Counted from the stretch's first letter, positions 49,205-58,315 are shown. The stretch is 64,000 bases of DNA from Arenicola marina (GCA_964019135.1 OZ025253.1:2636233-2700232), one strand, 5' to 3'. Numbers and translations are program-made. Notes: generated from the sequence alone by a model not told the origin.

Positions 49205-49415
49205 CTTTGTTAGATGTCGCTCCACTCGCGTCCTTCACCCCCCCCCCCCACCTCACCTCCCACCCTGCCATCCCGTCCCCATGGCGACCAAGTGGAATCA
49301 CACAGGCTCCTCACGCCAGTGACGTCACGCCGCCAACCAATGGAGTTTTGGATTTCTCTTCAATAAAAAACCGCTCCATTGTTACCTCACCCCAAGGATT
49401 TAACCCGCCGTTCTA

Positions 49416-49697
49416 CAACCCCCACCCCTATCGTGCACCCAGCTCTCGCGCCTACCCCCATCCCACCCTACCGCCAACCCCCACCCCTACCGTGCACCCA
49501 GCCCTCGCCCCTACTCCCATCCCACCCTACCGCCAACCCCCACCCCTACCGTACACCCAGCCCTCGCCCCTACTCCCATCCCACCCTACCGCCAACCCCC
49601 ACCCCTACCGTACACCCAGCCCTCGCCCCTACTCCCATCCCACCCTACCGCCAACCCCCACCCCTACCGTACACCCAGCCCTCGCCCCTAACCCCAA
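49416..49697. repeat. 59 bp C-rich tandem repeat, 4.8 copies
   Basis: The phrase caacccccacccctaccgta recurs at 49416, 49475, 49534, 49593 and 49652 (first copies with gtgca). Flanking sequence to about 49960 is also C-rich. Confidence 0.92.
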
Positions 49698-50521
49698 CCT
49701 CCATCGCTATCCTACCCGCAACTCAAATTCCACTCAATTCTACTTTACCCCAACACCCATCCCTACCCTATCCCTACCGTACCCCCCACCCCCAACCCTA
49801 TCTTCCCATCACTGTAACCCTTATCCCACCCCATTCCTATTCCTCCCCTACCCCACCACCCCCTTCTTCTCAATACCGCCATCCAACCGAACCGCTCCCC
49901 GATCCATTTCCGCCGCTGCTCCTACCCGCCCCCCTCCCTCATACCCCCCCCCCCTCCAGCCAGTCGGTGCCCCACGAGCTTCAGATGTCAGGTCGGACCT
50001 GTGAGGCCGCCGCCCGGAAGGGAACCCAGATATTTGACGTATAGTTGTCGCTCAGACTTAATGCAACAGCGACGGGGAAAGCTTTCAACTTCGTAATTAA
50101 GAATCGTCCATGACTATCACGTGATGAATCACGTGACAGGGCCTGATGCGGAGAGTGAGCGCATACGACACACGGAACGCCGCGAATCTTGTTTTTCTTT
50201 TTTTGTGATGTTTATTGGGCGTCTGATGGGGTGAAGGGGTGAAGGGGTGAACGGTGAAGGGGTGAAGGGGTGAAGGTGGGGGGGGTGCAATATATTTCGC
50301 AATGGACTTTTAATAATGTGCAGCTGTATCCCCCTGAGGGATTGACTGGTGTCTGTTATCTACTTTCGTAATCTGTAAACAGGGTTATAAATAGGAATCT
50401 GGGTGTCGCCTTGGGAACCGTCCTCAGCAGCCCCCCCCCCGTCTCCCCCACCCACCCACCCACCCACTCCCCCTTGGCTCGCCCAACATTGAAAGTATCG
50501 AGCAGTGAATCGTATATTCTG

Positions 50522-51042
50522 TGGTATATTATTGCTGTAATAAGTACGGTTTGTGTTTTATTATTGCTGTAATAAGTACGGTTTGTGTTTTATTATTGCT
50601 GTAATAAGTACGGTTTGTGTTTTATTATTGCTGTAATAAGTACGGTTTGTGTTTTATTATTGCTGTAATAAGTACGGTTTGTGTTTTATTATTGCTGTTA
50701 TAAGTACGGTTTGTGTTTTATTATTGCTGTAATAAGTACGGTTTGTGTTTTATTATTGCTGTAATAAGTACGGTTTGTGTTTTATTATTGCTGTAATAAG
50801 TACGGTTTGTGGTATATTATTGCTGTAATAAGTACGGTTTGTGTTTTATTATTGCTGTAATATGTACGGTTTGTGTTTTATTATTGCTGTAATAAGTACG
50901 GTTTGTGTTTTATTATTGCTGTAATAAGTACGGTTTGTGTTTTATTATTGCTGTAATAAGTACGGTTTGTGTTTTATTATTGCTGTAATAAGTACGGTTT
51001 GTGTTTTATTATTGCTTATTGCTGTAATAAGTACGGTTTGTG
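50522..51042. repeat. 32 bp minisatellite, about 16 copies, next to exon d
   Basis: The unit is attattgctgtaataagtac followed by ggtttgtgtttt; starts of gctgtaa at 50534, 50566 and 50598 fix the period. A few copies have single changes (gctgttata, taatatgta). The array ends about ten bases before the first copy of the 74 bp decoy exon repeat and shares the phrase tttgtgttttat with it. Confidence 0.96.
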
Positions 51043-51052
51043 GTCCCCTCAG

Positions 51053-51496
51053 GTCTGTGGCACGGACGGTACTTCCTACACCAATGACTGTAATCTGAAG
51101 GCAGAGTTTGTGTTTTATCCCCTCAGGTCTGTGGCACGGACGGTATTTCCTACATCAATGACTGTAAGCTGAAGGCAGAGTTTGTGTTTTATCTCCTCAG
51201 GTCTGTGGCACGGACGTTATTTCCTACACCAATGACTGTAAGCTGAAGGCGGAGTTTGTGTTTTATCCCCTCAGGTCTGTGGCACGGACGGTATTTTCTA
51301 CAACAATGACTGTAAGCTGAAGGCAGAGTTTGTGTTTTATCCCCTCAGGTCTGTGGCACGGACGGTATTTCCTACACCAATGACTGTAAGCTGATAGCAG
51401 AGTTTGTGTTTTATCTCCTCAGGTCTGTGGCACGGACGTTATTTCCTATACCAATGACTGTAAGCTGAAGGCGGAGTTTGTGTTTTATCCCCTCAG
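51053..51496 (+). repeat. six 74 bp partial copies of the next exon with its splice acceptor
   Basis: Each unit has the first 54 bp of exon d (gtctgtggcacggacggtat through aaggcagag) followed by 20 bp ending tttatcccctcag or tttatctcctcag. Units start at 51053, 51127, 51201, 51275, 51349 and 51423; the seventh start, 51497, is the real exon. Every copy therefore has a plausible acceptor and an intact Kazal start (VCGTDG..Y..DC.LKAE), but read-through shifts frame (74 = 3 x 24 + 2) and meets a stop in a later copy. Copies differ by 1-5 bases. They look like non-coding duplicates that the splicing machinery must pass over. Confidence 0.95.
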
Positions 51497-51611
51497 GTCT
51501 GTGGCACGGACGGTATTTCCTACACCAATGACTGTAAGCTGAAGGCAGAGTCCTGTGAGAAACAACAACTCATCGAACTCAAGTCCAAGGGTCTCTGCAG
51601 CGACTTCCAAG
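51497..51611 (+). CDS. AGRN: agrin exon d: Kazal half of FS3
   Basis: A 115 bp, phase 0-1 exon. Acceptor ttttatcccctcag ends at 51496; donor gtaagc at 51612. It encodes VCGTDGISYTNDC, then ESC and GLC, the four-cysteine Kazal half that completes exon c. Length and phases equal those of exon f (55164-55278), as expected for duplicated FS exon pairs, which also identifies this last 74 bp repeat copy as the functional one: only it continues into KLKAESCEKQQLIELK and a donor. Six earlier partial copies offer competing acceptors. The phrase gactgtaagctg inside the exon resembles a donor site and is present in most copies too. Confidence 0.93.
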
Positions 51612-52377
51612 GTAAGCTATGCATCCCTGGAGACAGAATGATCTCTGGCGAACATTGTCAAAGAAGCCTTATAGTTATAAACCTCGTTCCGAGTACTATA
51701 ATAACAGGTGGAAGCTCTGCCATATGGGCGTGTCAGTCACTTGATTCGTGCACCATATTGGCTGTGGGTACGCTGCGAACCACAGTCACCTGGGTCCTGT
51801 ACTTCGTCCCCTCCGCGCTGGATCTGCTACACCCTGATACCCAATCCCCTCGAGCAACTCACAGAACATTCGTAGTCCTGTCATTGGGTCATGTCGGTCA
51901 AAGTTAACGTGCGATTCTGTAAACCAACGTGAGATTGAAGGATGGGCCGCTTATATTCACTCTGCGCCATTATCATATATATAATATATAATAATATAAT
52001 CTATATATTATTTTATTGGTATATGAAAATTGGCTTACGTATACAGATTGGTAGAAATAAACAAATTGGTATATTTATATCCCCGACCGACGCCTGTCAT
52101 TGCAAGGTCATCCAGGATACGTCATCGTTATCGTCATGGCAACGGGTGGGTGGGGCCCTCAGGGTGACGTGGGTAATGACGGCGGGGGCGTGGCGGTCGT
52201 AACGCTCCGAGTAGAGGGCGCCCCACTTTTAGGACCCTGCGGGGGGGGGGGTGTTATTAGGCCCCCTCACTCCGCCATGGGTGAATCCACTGCCATATAT
52301 GTGAGCCCTCTTTTATTACTGCGCTCTCGCCGTGGTCCCATTGGTCCAGCTAATGGGGCTCCGGCCGGAGCACCGCC

Positions 52378-52525
52378 CTGCCGTTATGGTGTCATTCCGC
52401 CAAGTCTCGTGGCCTGCGAGACTCCGGCGAGAACTCCTTGTATATATATATATATATTATATATACATACCGCGAGGAGTGCTATTGGCTGTACATTGGC
52501 TGTAAGGTGACGCCACCATAACCGA
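52378..52525. mobile_element. possible small hairpin element (MITE-like)
   Basis: The left end ccgttatggtg and the right end caccataaccg form an inverted repeat. Inside, actccttgtatatata faces tatatacat...gaggagt around a TA-rich centre. The stems are imperfect and no target-site duplication was identified, so the element call is weak. Confidence 0.3.
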
Positions 52526-53429
52526 ACGGGGAGAGGGGGGGTGGGGGGAGAGGGGGCGGAGGCAGGCGGAGAATGGTGCCATCTAGAACAGTCTATTTGG
52601 CACTTTCTTAACCTCTAACCCCACCCCATGGCTGTCACGGAACAATTGCGACATCCGACAGCGCCCCCCTCCCCCCCCCCCCCCACACACACATACACAA
52701 CCATTCGCCCCACCCCACCAACCTCATCCCTCCCACCAGCCTCGTTACTCAAGCCGGAGATCTTTCCTGGCAGGCTTTATGTTTGGCCTCTGGAGTGGGA
52801 GTCTCCCGACCTGAGGCTCCCCCCACCCACACCCCCCACATACGACCCCCTACTCTCTCCCCCCTCCACACCCACACCCTGGGGCTTGGGGAGGTGCTTC
52901 CTGGGGTCGCCCCCCTGAGTGCCTCATTATGTCCAGTGTCATGATTTAGGAGGCCAAGAGACGCCATTGCCAGGTCTGTTACAGGCGGATGAAGCCATTA
53001 AAGATACGGGGAGGGGGGGGGGGGAGTTGAGAGGGGGTGCGGGGTGCCACAACACTGCATCCATGGTTATGTGGCAATATGACGGCCGCTGCCATGGCAA
53101 CCAACAAGGTCAGCAGTGGTTATCGATCTCGAGAACGGTTCCCATGGTAATGGTTTCAGTTTGACCAGTGGCGCTTCCTTTCGGTGAGTGTCAGGATGAC
53201 AGTAAAGGTCATGGGCGGAAATGGATGTGATCTTAGCGGCTTCCGTAGCTATGGCTAATGCTACACATCAGTCCAATATCCATTCCTATCTCCTCGCTAT
53301 CATTAATGCCAATTGGTATTTCAATAATTTGACTATTGTGCTCGTCATATTTCAGAAAAATAATGTCGGCGTTACCCTAAATCGATTTATTCTAAAGCAT
53401 TACCAACCCTAAACGCATTTAGCTCTGTA

Positions 53430-53560
53430 AATTCAGGACGATTTAACCAATTCTGGTCATATCATGTCAATGGGAGAAGGAAGGGAAGGGCCGAGCCATG
53501 TTCCCGGGGGTAACCCCCTACTCTCTGTGAAGAAGGGCATGGGATCTTTATCCTGCGACC
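53430..53560 (-). mobile_element. SINE family 2, tail fragment, minus strand
   Basis: The sequence tttaaccaattctggtcata, then gggagaaggaagggaagggc, then catgttcccgggggtaaccc and ctactctctgtgaagaa, is almost the same as at 26680-26770. The tRNA-like head is absent. It confirms family 2 as a dispersed repeat. Confidence 0.7.
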
Positions 53561-53965
53561 ACACAGACAATCTACCTCAATATAGCTATACCTCTAGCGA
53601 TATTCGGTTTTGATCATGATTCCCCCGCTCCCGGGCATTATATTCAGTGAAACCCATGGATGCCCCAGACTGGACAATACTCCATTGATTTACGTCTCCC
53701 GGAGGCCCACGTCGCCGTAGTTCTTTAAACATGATTGGTGTGTCGCTGGTCTGGCCCTGACGTGGAGTGGCGTGGCTTACTCTATCCGGACACGGTAGGC
53801 GGCCGCCCCGTCCACTCCAATCACAAACAGCCCGTCTCATTGGGTCAGCAGTTGATGAGCAGTATTAATGCCCGGCCAATCGGCTTCACACGCACGTGGC
53901 CGCCTCGGGGAGCGCTGTCGGCTTTGGTATATATAGGACTGGTGAACGGGGAACATTGCCAAGAG

Positions 53966-54306
53966 ATCCCACACCGAGGCTGATGGTGACCTTGGGCGTC
54001 CTCGAGTGACCTTGTGCATCCTCGGTGACCTTAGCGACGGTCTTCAAGGTTAACAACGATAGTCGACAAAGATATAAGACGATAATTATATATGGGCGTA
54101 TGGAAGGGGTCTAGGGGCTAGAGATCCCAGACCGAGGCCGATGGTGACCTAGGGCGCTTCGGGTGAACTTGGGCGTACTCGGGTGACCTTGAGCGTCCTC
54201 GGGTGACCTTGGGCGTATTTGGGTGACCTTGAGCATCCTCGGGTTACCTTGGGCGTACTCGGGTGACCTTGAACGTCTTCGGGTGACCTTAGCGACGATC
54301 TTCAAG
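53966..54306. repeat. 20 bp repeat of GGGTGACCTTGNGCGTCCTC in two duplicated blocks
   Basis: About ten copies of tgaccttg-containing 20-mers occur in two blocks (53966-54050 and 54121-54306). Each block starts agatcccacaccgaggctga or its close variant and ends gtgaccttagcgacg..cttcaag, so a larger unit was duplicated. On the minus strand units read CAAGGTCACCCGAGGACGC. TCAAGGTCA is the known extended half-site for ERR/SF-1-type orphan nuclear receptors; function here is untested. Confidence 0.88.
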
Positions 54307-54586
54307 TAATGCTGAAGGCTCAGATAATAATGATAGGCACCCAAAGTTTAATAACAAAAGGGTCAATTTTTCAATTCACACTGACCACTGTCGAGCTTTC
54401 GAAGTACGGTGTCGTTTTCGGATTTTCGAGCCACTACTATAAAACTGGGTCGGTGTTTAAGTTTGGCATTTTGTCGCAATTGGTATGCCAATGTCAGGGG
54501 TCGATTTTTTAAGAAAATAGAATATATTTATATTTTTAAACCTATTTGTGAAGCAATCTGAATGCCCCTGTTGTTTTTCCCCTCAG

Positions 54587-54681
54587 ACGGCTGCGCCCAC
54601 AAGCAGTGTGACTTCTACTCGCTGTGTGAGAGCGACGGGCGCGGACACGGCGTCTGTGTCTGCCCCTCCAGCTGTGTCACG
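54587..54681 (+). CDS. AGRN: agrin exon e: first half of FS4
   Basis: A 95 bp, phase 1-0 exon. Acceptor tttttcccctcag ends at 54586; donor gtcagt at 54682. It encodes DGCAHKQC, SLC, GVCVC, SSC and ends with VT: the six-cysteine EGF-like half of an FS domain. The second half follows after a 482 bp intron at 55164. Exon d ends in phase 1, so the joining residue is a split codon (G|AC). The domain is slightly shorter than the others between the first and third cysteines. Confidence 0.92.
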
Positions 54682-55163
54682 GTCAGTAGTCATGACAACC
54701 ATGTAGCCATGGTTACACGGCTTAGAAAGTGTTCGCCGGTAATTAGCAGACATGTTCCCCTCGCCAGCCCTGGTGATAGATCTAAATCTCGATACATACC
54801 ATGTCAATGTTGGGCAGCTTGGAAGGCAGTATGTTTCAGTTATATTTGATGCAGTCTACTACTGCTCACGGTGCAATATATATTTGTTATTTATAAATTT
54901 TTTAGTTCAAATTGCACCTCCTACGTATAATTTCAAGTGAATATGTTGCTAAGACATTCACGCCAGGACACCTCAGAGATGTCAAAAACTTGCTATTGTA
55001 GGAAGAATGCACCATTTTAATATCTAAATTTTAAATAAAAAATATTTTGGAGGGTATGTGGAGAAGGGGTGGAGGGGGGGGGGCTAGAATGTCTGGGCGC
55101 CCTTGCCTCCCATGGCGTTACCGCAATTTGTCTTTGACTTCGCCATGTTGACTTACCTTACAG
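54682..55163. other. agrin intron e-f (482 bp)
   Basis: AT-rich intron with a short G run near 55072-55083. Nothing else was recognised. Confidence 0.8.
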
Positions 55164-55278
55164 GTTGAGAACCTGATTTGCGGTACGGACGGCGTAACCT
55201 ACAGTAACGAGTGTGAACTGAAGGTGTCGTCCTGTCAGAAGCAGCAGCTTGTGGTAGTGGCCTCCCGGGGTCCCTGTG
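55164..55278 (+). CDS. AGRN: agrin exon f: Kazal half of FS4
   Basis: A 115 bp, phase 0-1 exon with acceptor cttaccttacag (ends 55163) and donor gtaagg (55279). It encodes VENLICGTDGVTYSNEC, SSC and GPC, the four-cysteine Kazal half. It has the same length and phases as exon d and shares the SCQKQQL / SCEKQQL stretch with it, showing that FS3 and FS4 are close paralogous duplicates. The intron-exon join lies three residues further from the first Kazal cysteine than in FS3. Confidence 0.93.
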
Positions 55279-55815
55279 GTAAGGCCGTCCCATTGATAAT
55301 CCTATAATATAGTACTTTACCATCGTGGCACATCAGCCATGATATATTATCAGTCGTGATGTACTCGCATTTACGATATATTACCATTCATTATATATCG
55401 TAAATATTGACGTGATATGTCTGATTATCATGATACATTATCATTCATTATATATAGTATAATATCGACGTGATATGTCTGATTATCACGATAAATTATC
55501 ACCCTGATAGTTCCAGTATTTCGTCTATGTCAGTTCGATTCACTCAACCGCTTAAAACAGATTTCCGCCATGACCAAAATAAATTATGTATGTCTCGCCT
55601 GTTTTGGATATAACAAACTGCCAATTACGATCCCATACACCCTCTCTATATATTAGTTGTGTATAATCATGGTGCCCTGCCCTACATGAAGTCTAGAGTT
55701 TAGATTTCCTCCTGGACACAATGCAACTTTATTGTGCTATAAAACACGGCTGAATAAAATACACTACTGTATATAGTATAATTCAAAACATATTTGTTTT
55801 CCTCATCTCCTTCAG
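55279..55815. other. agrin intron f-g (537 bp)
   Basis: AT-rich intron containing the 58 bp repeat listed separately. Otherwise nothing is seen. Confidence 0.8.
55330..55505. repeat. 58 bp AT-rich tandem repeat, about 2.5-3 copies
   Basis: The phrase gacgtgatatgtctgattat occurs at 55409 and 55467, with attcattatatat in front of both and a more diverged copy upstream. Confidence 0.8.
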
Positions 55816-56034
55816 ACAAGTGCGCGAACGTGAAATGCCGCTTCGGGGCCGAGTGCCAGAACGGCAAGTGCGTGTGTCCGGAGTCGTGCCCATTGACCTA
55901 TGACATAGTTTGCGCCAGCGACGGGGAGTCGTACAACAACGAGTGCTTGATGCGCGTGCGGGCGTGCGCGCAGGGCCTCGAGATCGACGTGGTCCACAGC
56001 GGCGAGTGCGAGGCCGACGCTTCCGGTTCCGGAG
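55816..56034 (+). CDS. AGRN: agrin exon g: complete FS5 plus SGSG glycosaminoglycan site
   Basis: A 219 bp, phase 1-1 exon. Acceptor tctccttcag ends at 55815; donor gtaaac at 56035. A whole FS domain with ten cysteines: DKCANVKC, AEC, KCVC, ESC, then YDIVCASDGESYNNEC, RAC and GEC. VCASDG replaces the usual VCGSDG. After the last cysteine comes EADASGSGG: acidic residues followed by two Ser-Gly pairs, the classical heparan-sulfate/chondroitin-sulfate attachment context. Vertebrate agrin carries a Ser-Gly cluster at the same place, after its FS7 and before the last FS preceding the LE domains. This supports numbering this domain as the FS7 equivalent. Confidence 0.94.
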
Positions 56035-57388
56035 GTAAACATAGACCGACTTCCGGTACACAGTACTCTAGTGTACAAACCTACTTCATCCTCGGTACTG
56101 GATTCCGGTCAGTTTTTCCCAATCTTTTAGTCAGTTTGACACATTCGGAGCATATTTACGGGGCTTTTTCATTGCAGTTTAATTTCGATCTTTTTAACAG
56201 CATTTCAAAATTTAAATTATCGCTTTTTATTTAGAATCCAGTGTCAAAGGATGAATCTGAAAGTGCTTTATATTGGTATCAGCCAAGGGGTTCCACTCCG
56301 GCGATATTACCTTTTTAGTTTACTTCAATATCATTTGACTACATGGAGTGGAACAACTTGGGTGTTGGATATCAACCGTTTTATATAACAAACAACTGGA
56401 TTTGAACTTTGGATATTCCCCACTGTCACGCAATATTCAATTCTCAAAAACGATTGTAATCTTGGAAAAAAAGAAGTTCTCCATATGAACTGCGTATACG
56501 ATTATTTCAAGGTGTGATACATTTGGGAATAACCAAAGTAACAATCCAGTATAGTACCTACATAGACTATGATATCATATATTAATGAAATACAGGAGAT
56601 ATTTATCTGTAGCTTCACCCGCTTTGTATCTACTGGCATGCGACTATAACGTGACATAGGGAATGCATTAATACTCCTTTGGTGCATGATGGCCGGCATA
56701 CAAATACACATGTTCTGGTATTTTGTATTTTAGTGATTCTTTCGTAGTATTTTGATTGTATAGTAGTTATTTTCACCATGACGTTGTTAGGCGTTCTTCG
56801 TCTTCAGTGACTTGTTTTTATCCAGGAGTAGCTAGGGTAGTTCTTTTCCGTCTGTCTGGACCACGCAATTTGGTATTCCGAAATGGAATCTTGTGTTAAA
56901 GTTAAGGATAAAGAGTGAAGCAAAGCAAACAGGGCATATTGGTAGCGTAGTTGTCGTGTGTGTACTCATTGTTGGGTGTTTAGACACATGAACGACTGGC
57001 ATCAACACTTACATACTGCGACACATGGTTTGTCTTCTTTGTGTTACCCTTCTCTTACGTGCTTAGAATATTAGCTGATATTTAGTCTGGGAGGACAAGC
57101 TATTTACGTAGGTCTATGCAATAACTTACACCAAATGTTGGAAGCCCTTCTTTCAATGAATGGATTCCCGACATGAACGTCTCTTAGTGCAAGATGTTGT
57201 TCTCACTTCACACTTTGTTATGACATCAAGCGTCCAACGCTGTAGCCGCGGACAACACCAACAAAAAACACCTCCTTTATTTTGGCATGATTTGTCTGGT
57301 GATGTCGCGTACGTGAGTGTCGCTATGGTAACTAGGCTGTCATGGTTATGCTGACCCCCGGGATTTCACGTAGTTGGTGATTCAGCAG
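56035..57388. other. agrin intron g-h (1.35 kb)
   Basis: Unique AT-rich sequence without recognised repeats or open frames of interest. Confidence 0.75.
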
Positions 57389-57491
57389 GGGACACTTGTG
57401 ACGAGGCCTCCTGTCGCTATGGCGGCACGTGCGACTTCGACGCCGAGGGCCAGTCCGTCTGCATGTGTAACTTCAACTGCAAGGCGGTCAG
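57389..57491 (+). CDS. AGRN: agrin exon h: first half of FS6
   Basis: A 103 bp, phase 1-2 exon. Acceptor gattcagcag ends at 57388; donor gtgagt at 57492. It encodes GDTCDEASC, GTC, VCMC and NFNCKAV: six cysteines of the EGF-like half. The donor at 57492 was preferred over the gtcagg at 57487 because joining to exon i then gives exactly seven residues between the NFNC and VVC cysteines, as in the other FS domains, and because gtgagt is the better donor. The phrase VCMCNFNCKAV aligns with the vertebrate CVCDFSCQSV of the last FS before the LE domains. The domain is split in phase 2 rather than phase 0. Confidence 0.9.
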
Positions 57492-57905
57492 GTGAGTCAT
57501 ACTCAACCCCCTTCACCCCACCGCACCGCCACAAAAAGTATTGTGTTAAATCCGATGTTATTACGTGGGTTGGCTAAATTCTATTGCAATAGGGGGTGTT
57601 TTCATATTAGGTGTGGGGGAGGGGGGGTATAAACTAGATGTCAAAGTTTTACAATTATTTAAATCGGATTTGTAAGTTGGTCATATTTCCTGGTTAAATT
57701 TTTGCACCTAGAATCCCCCTTTCTACCCCACGTGATTTTATTCGCCCATTCCGCCCATGTTGTGGTCCTCACTTAACTAAAACATATATTTCTTTCCCCC
57801 AGCGCCGCAATCCCATATATAGGCACATATAACACCGCGCAGGATGACACTAAATCAAATCACATGGCCATTAAATAGCACGCCTTCTATTCGTCCTTCT
57901 CGTAG
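57492..57905. other. agrin intron h-i (414 bp)
   Basis: Short intron with a small G run near 57617-57630. Nothing else was recognised. Confidence 0.8.
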
Positions 57906-58018
57906 GGCGGTGGTATGTGGCTCCGACGGCAAGACGTACGGCAATGAATGTCAGATGCGGGAAGAATCCTGTAAGACTCAAGTGGAAATCTCGGTTCAAC
58001 CTAAGGACAACTGTGATG
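57906..58018 (+). CDS. AGRN: agrin exon i: Kazal half of FS6
   Basis: A 113 bp, phase 2-1 exon. Acceptor ccttctcgtag ends at 57905; donor gtgaga at 58019. It encodes AVVCGSDGKTYGNEC, ESC and DNC, the four-cysteine Kazal half that completes exon h. This is the last FS domain before the laminin-EGF pair, equivalent to vertebrate FS8. In vertebrates the linker with GCC follows directly, whereas here an additional cysteine-rich exon (58316) is inserted. Confidence 0.92.
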
Positions 58019-58315
58019 GTGAGAACACATTTAAATACTGTGATCCACAACTCGTGGTTGAACTCCTGGAAACGTAATTGATGATGGGAACGGAGTCTTC
58101 CGCATGCACGATAACAATGGGTCATTAGGATTATCGCTACAGATCAGGATTATTTCTGGAGATAAGGATTGTTGCTCTATGTAAGGAGAGTTACAGCCCG
58201 GCATTCCATTTACCTCCACGTTATGTGTCGTCATTATTACCCTATTGCTCATTGATAACTCATTGATTAAAGCCTTTACGCTATAAACATTTAACCTGTT
58301 CTGTACACTTTGCAG

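Larger units (their letters stand above)
37277..51496. other. agrin intron c-d, 14.2 kb, about 70% tandem repeat
   Basis: This intron splits FS3. From left to right it holds unique sequence (37277-38010), C-rich (38010-38240) and G-rich (38710-39120) blocks, the 76 bp array, C-rich sequence with a long C run near 41170, the 36 bp satellite, the C-rich 59 bp array, unique sequence 50000-50520, the 32 bp array and the 74 bp decoy-acceptor array. No exon was recognised inside. Confidence 0.88.
51612..53960. other. agrin intron d-e, left part
   Basis: Unique sequence with an AT-rich tatata patch (51970-52020), poly-G or poly-C runs (52240, 52670, 53010), a palindromic segment at 52378-52525 and a SINE fragment at 53430-53560. 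No exon was recognised. Confidence 0.65.

Noticed and set aside
41447-49322. Giant protein genes of about 2,550-2,590 codons on + and - strands
   Set aside because: They are translations of one 36 bp satellite in different frames. The main variable base is nonsynonymous in each, there are no recognisable domains, and they lie inside an agrin intron.
50969-51172. A small ORF running through the first two decoy exon copies as a real exon
   Set aside because: It reads one Kazal start and then shifts frame into the next copy and stops; it lacks the remaining cysteines and a donor.
55783-56078. Minus-strand frames opposite exon g (arginine/threonine-rich)
   Set aside because: Shadow frames of a GC-rich coding exon; the + strand has complete FS cysteine spacing and splice sites.
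57481-57492. Alternative donor gtcagg at 57487 for exon h
   Set aside because: It would leave a cysteine spacing unlike the other FS domains and does not fit the phase of exon i; gtgagt at 57492 fits both.
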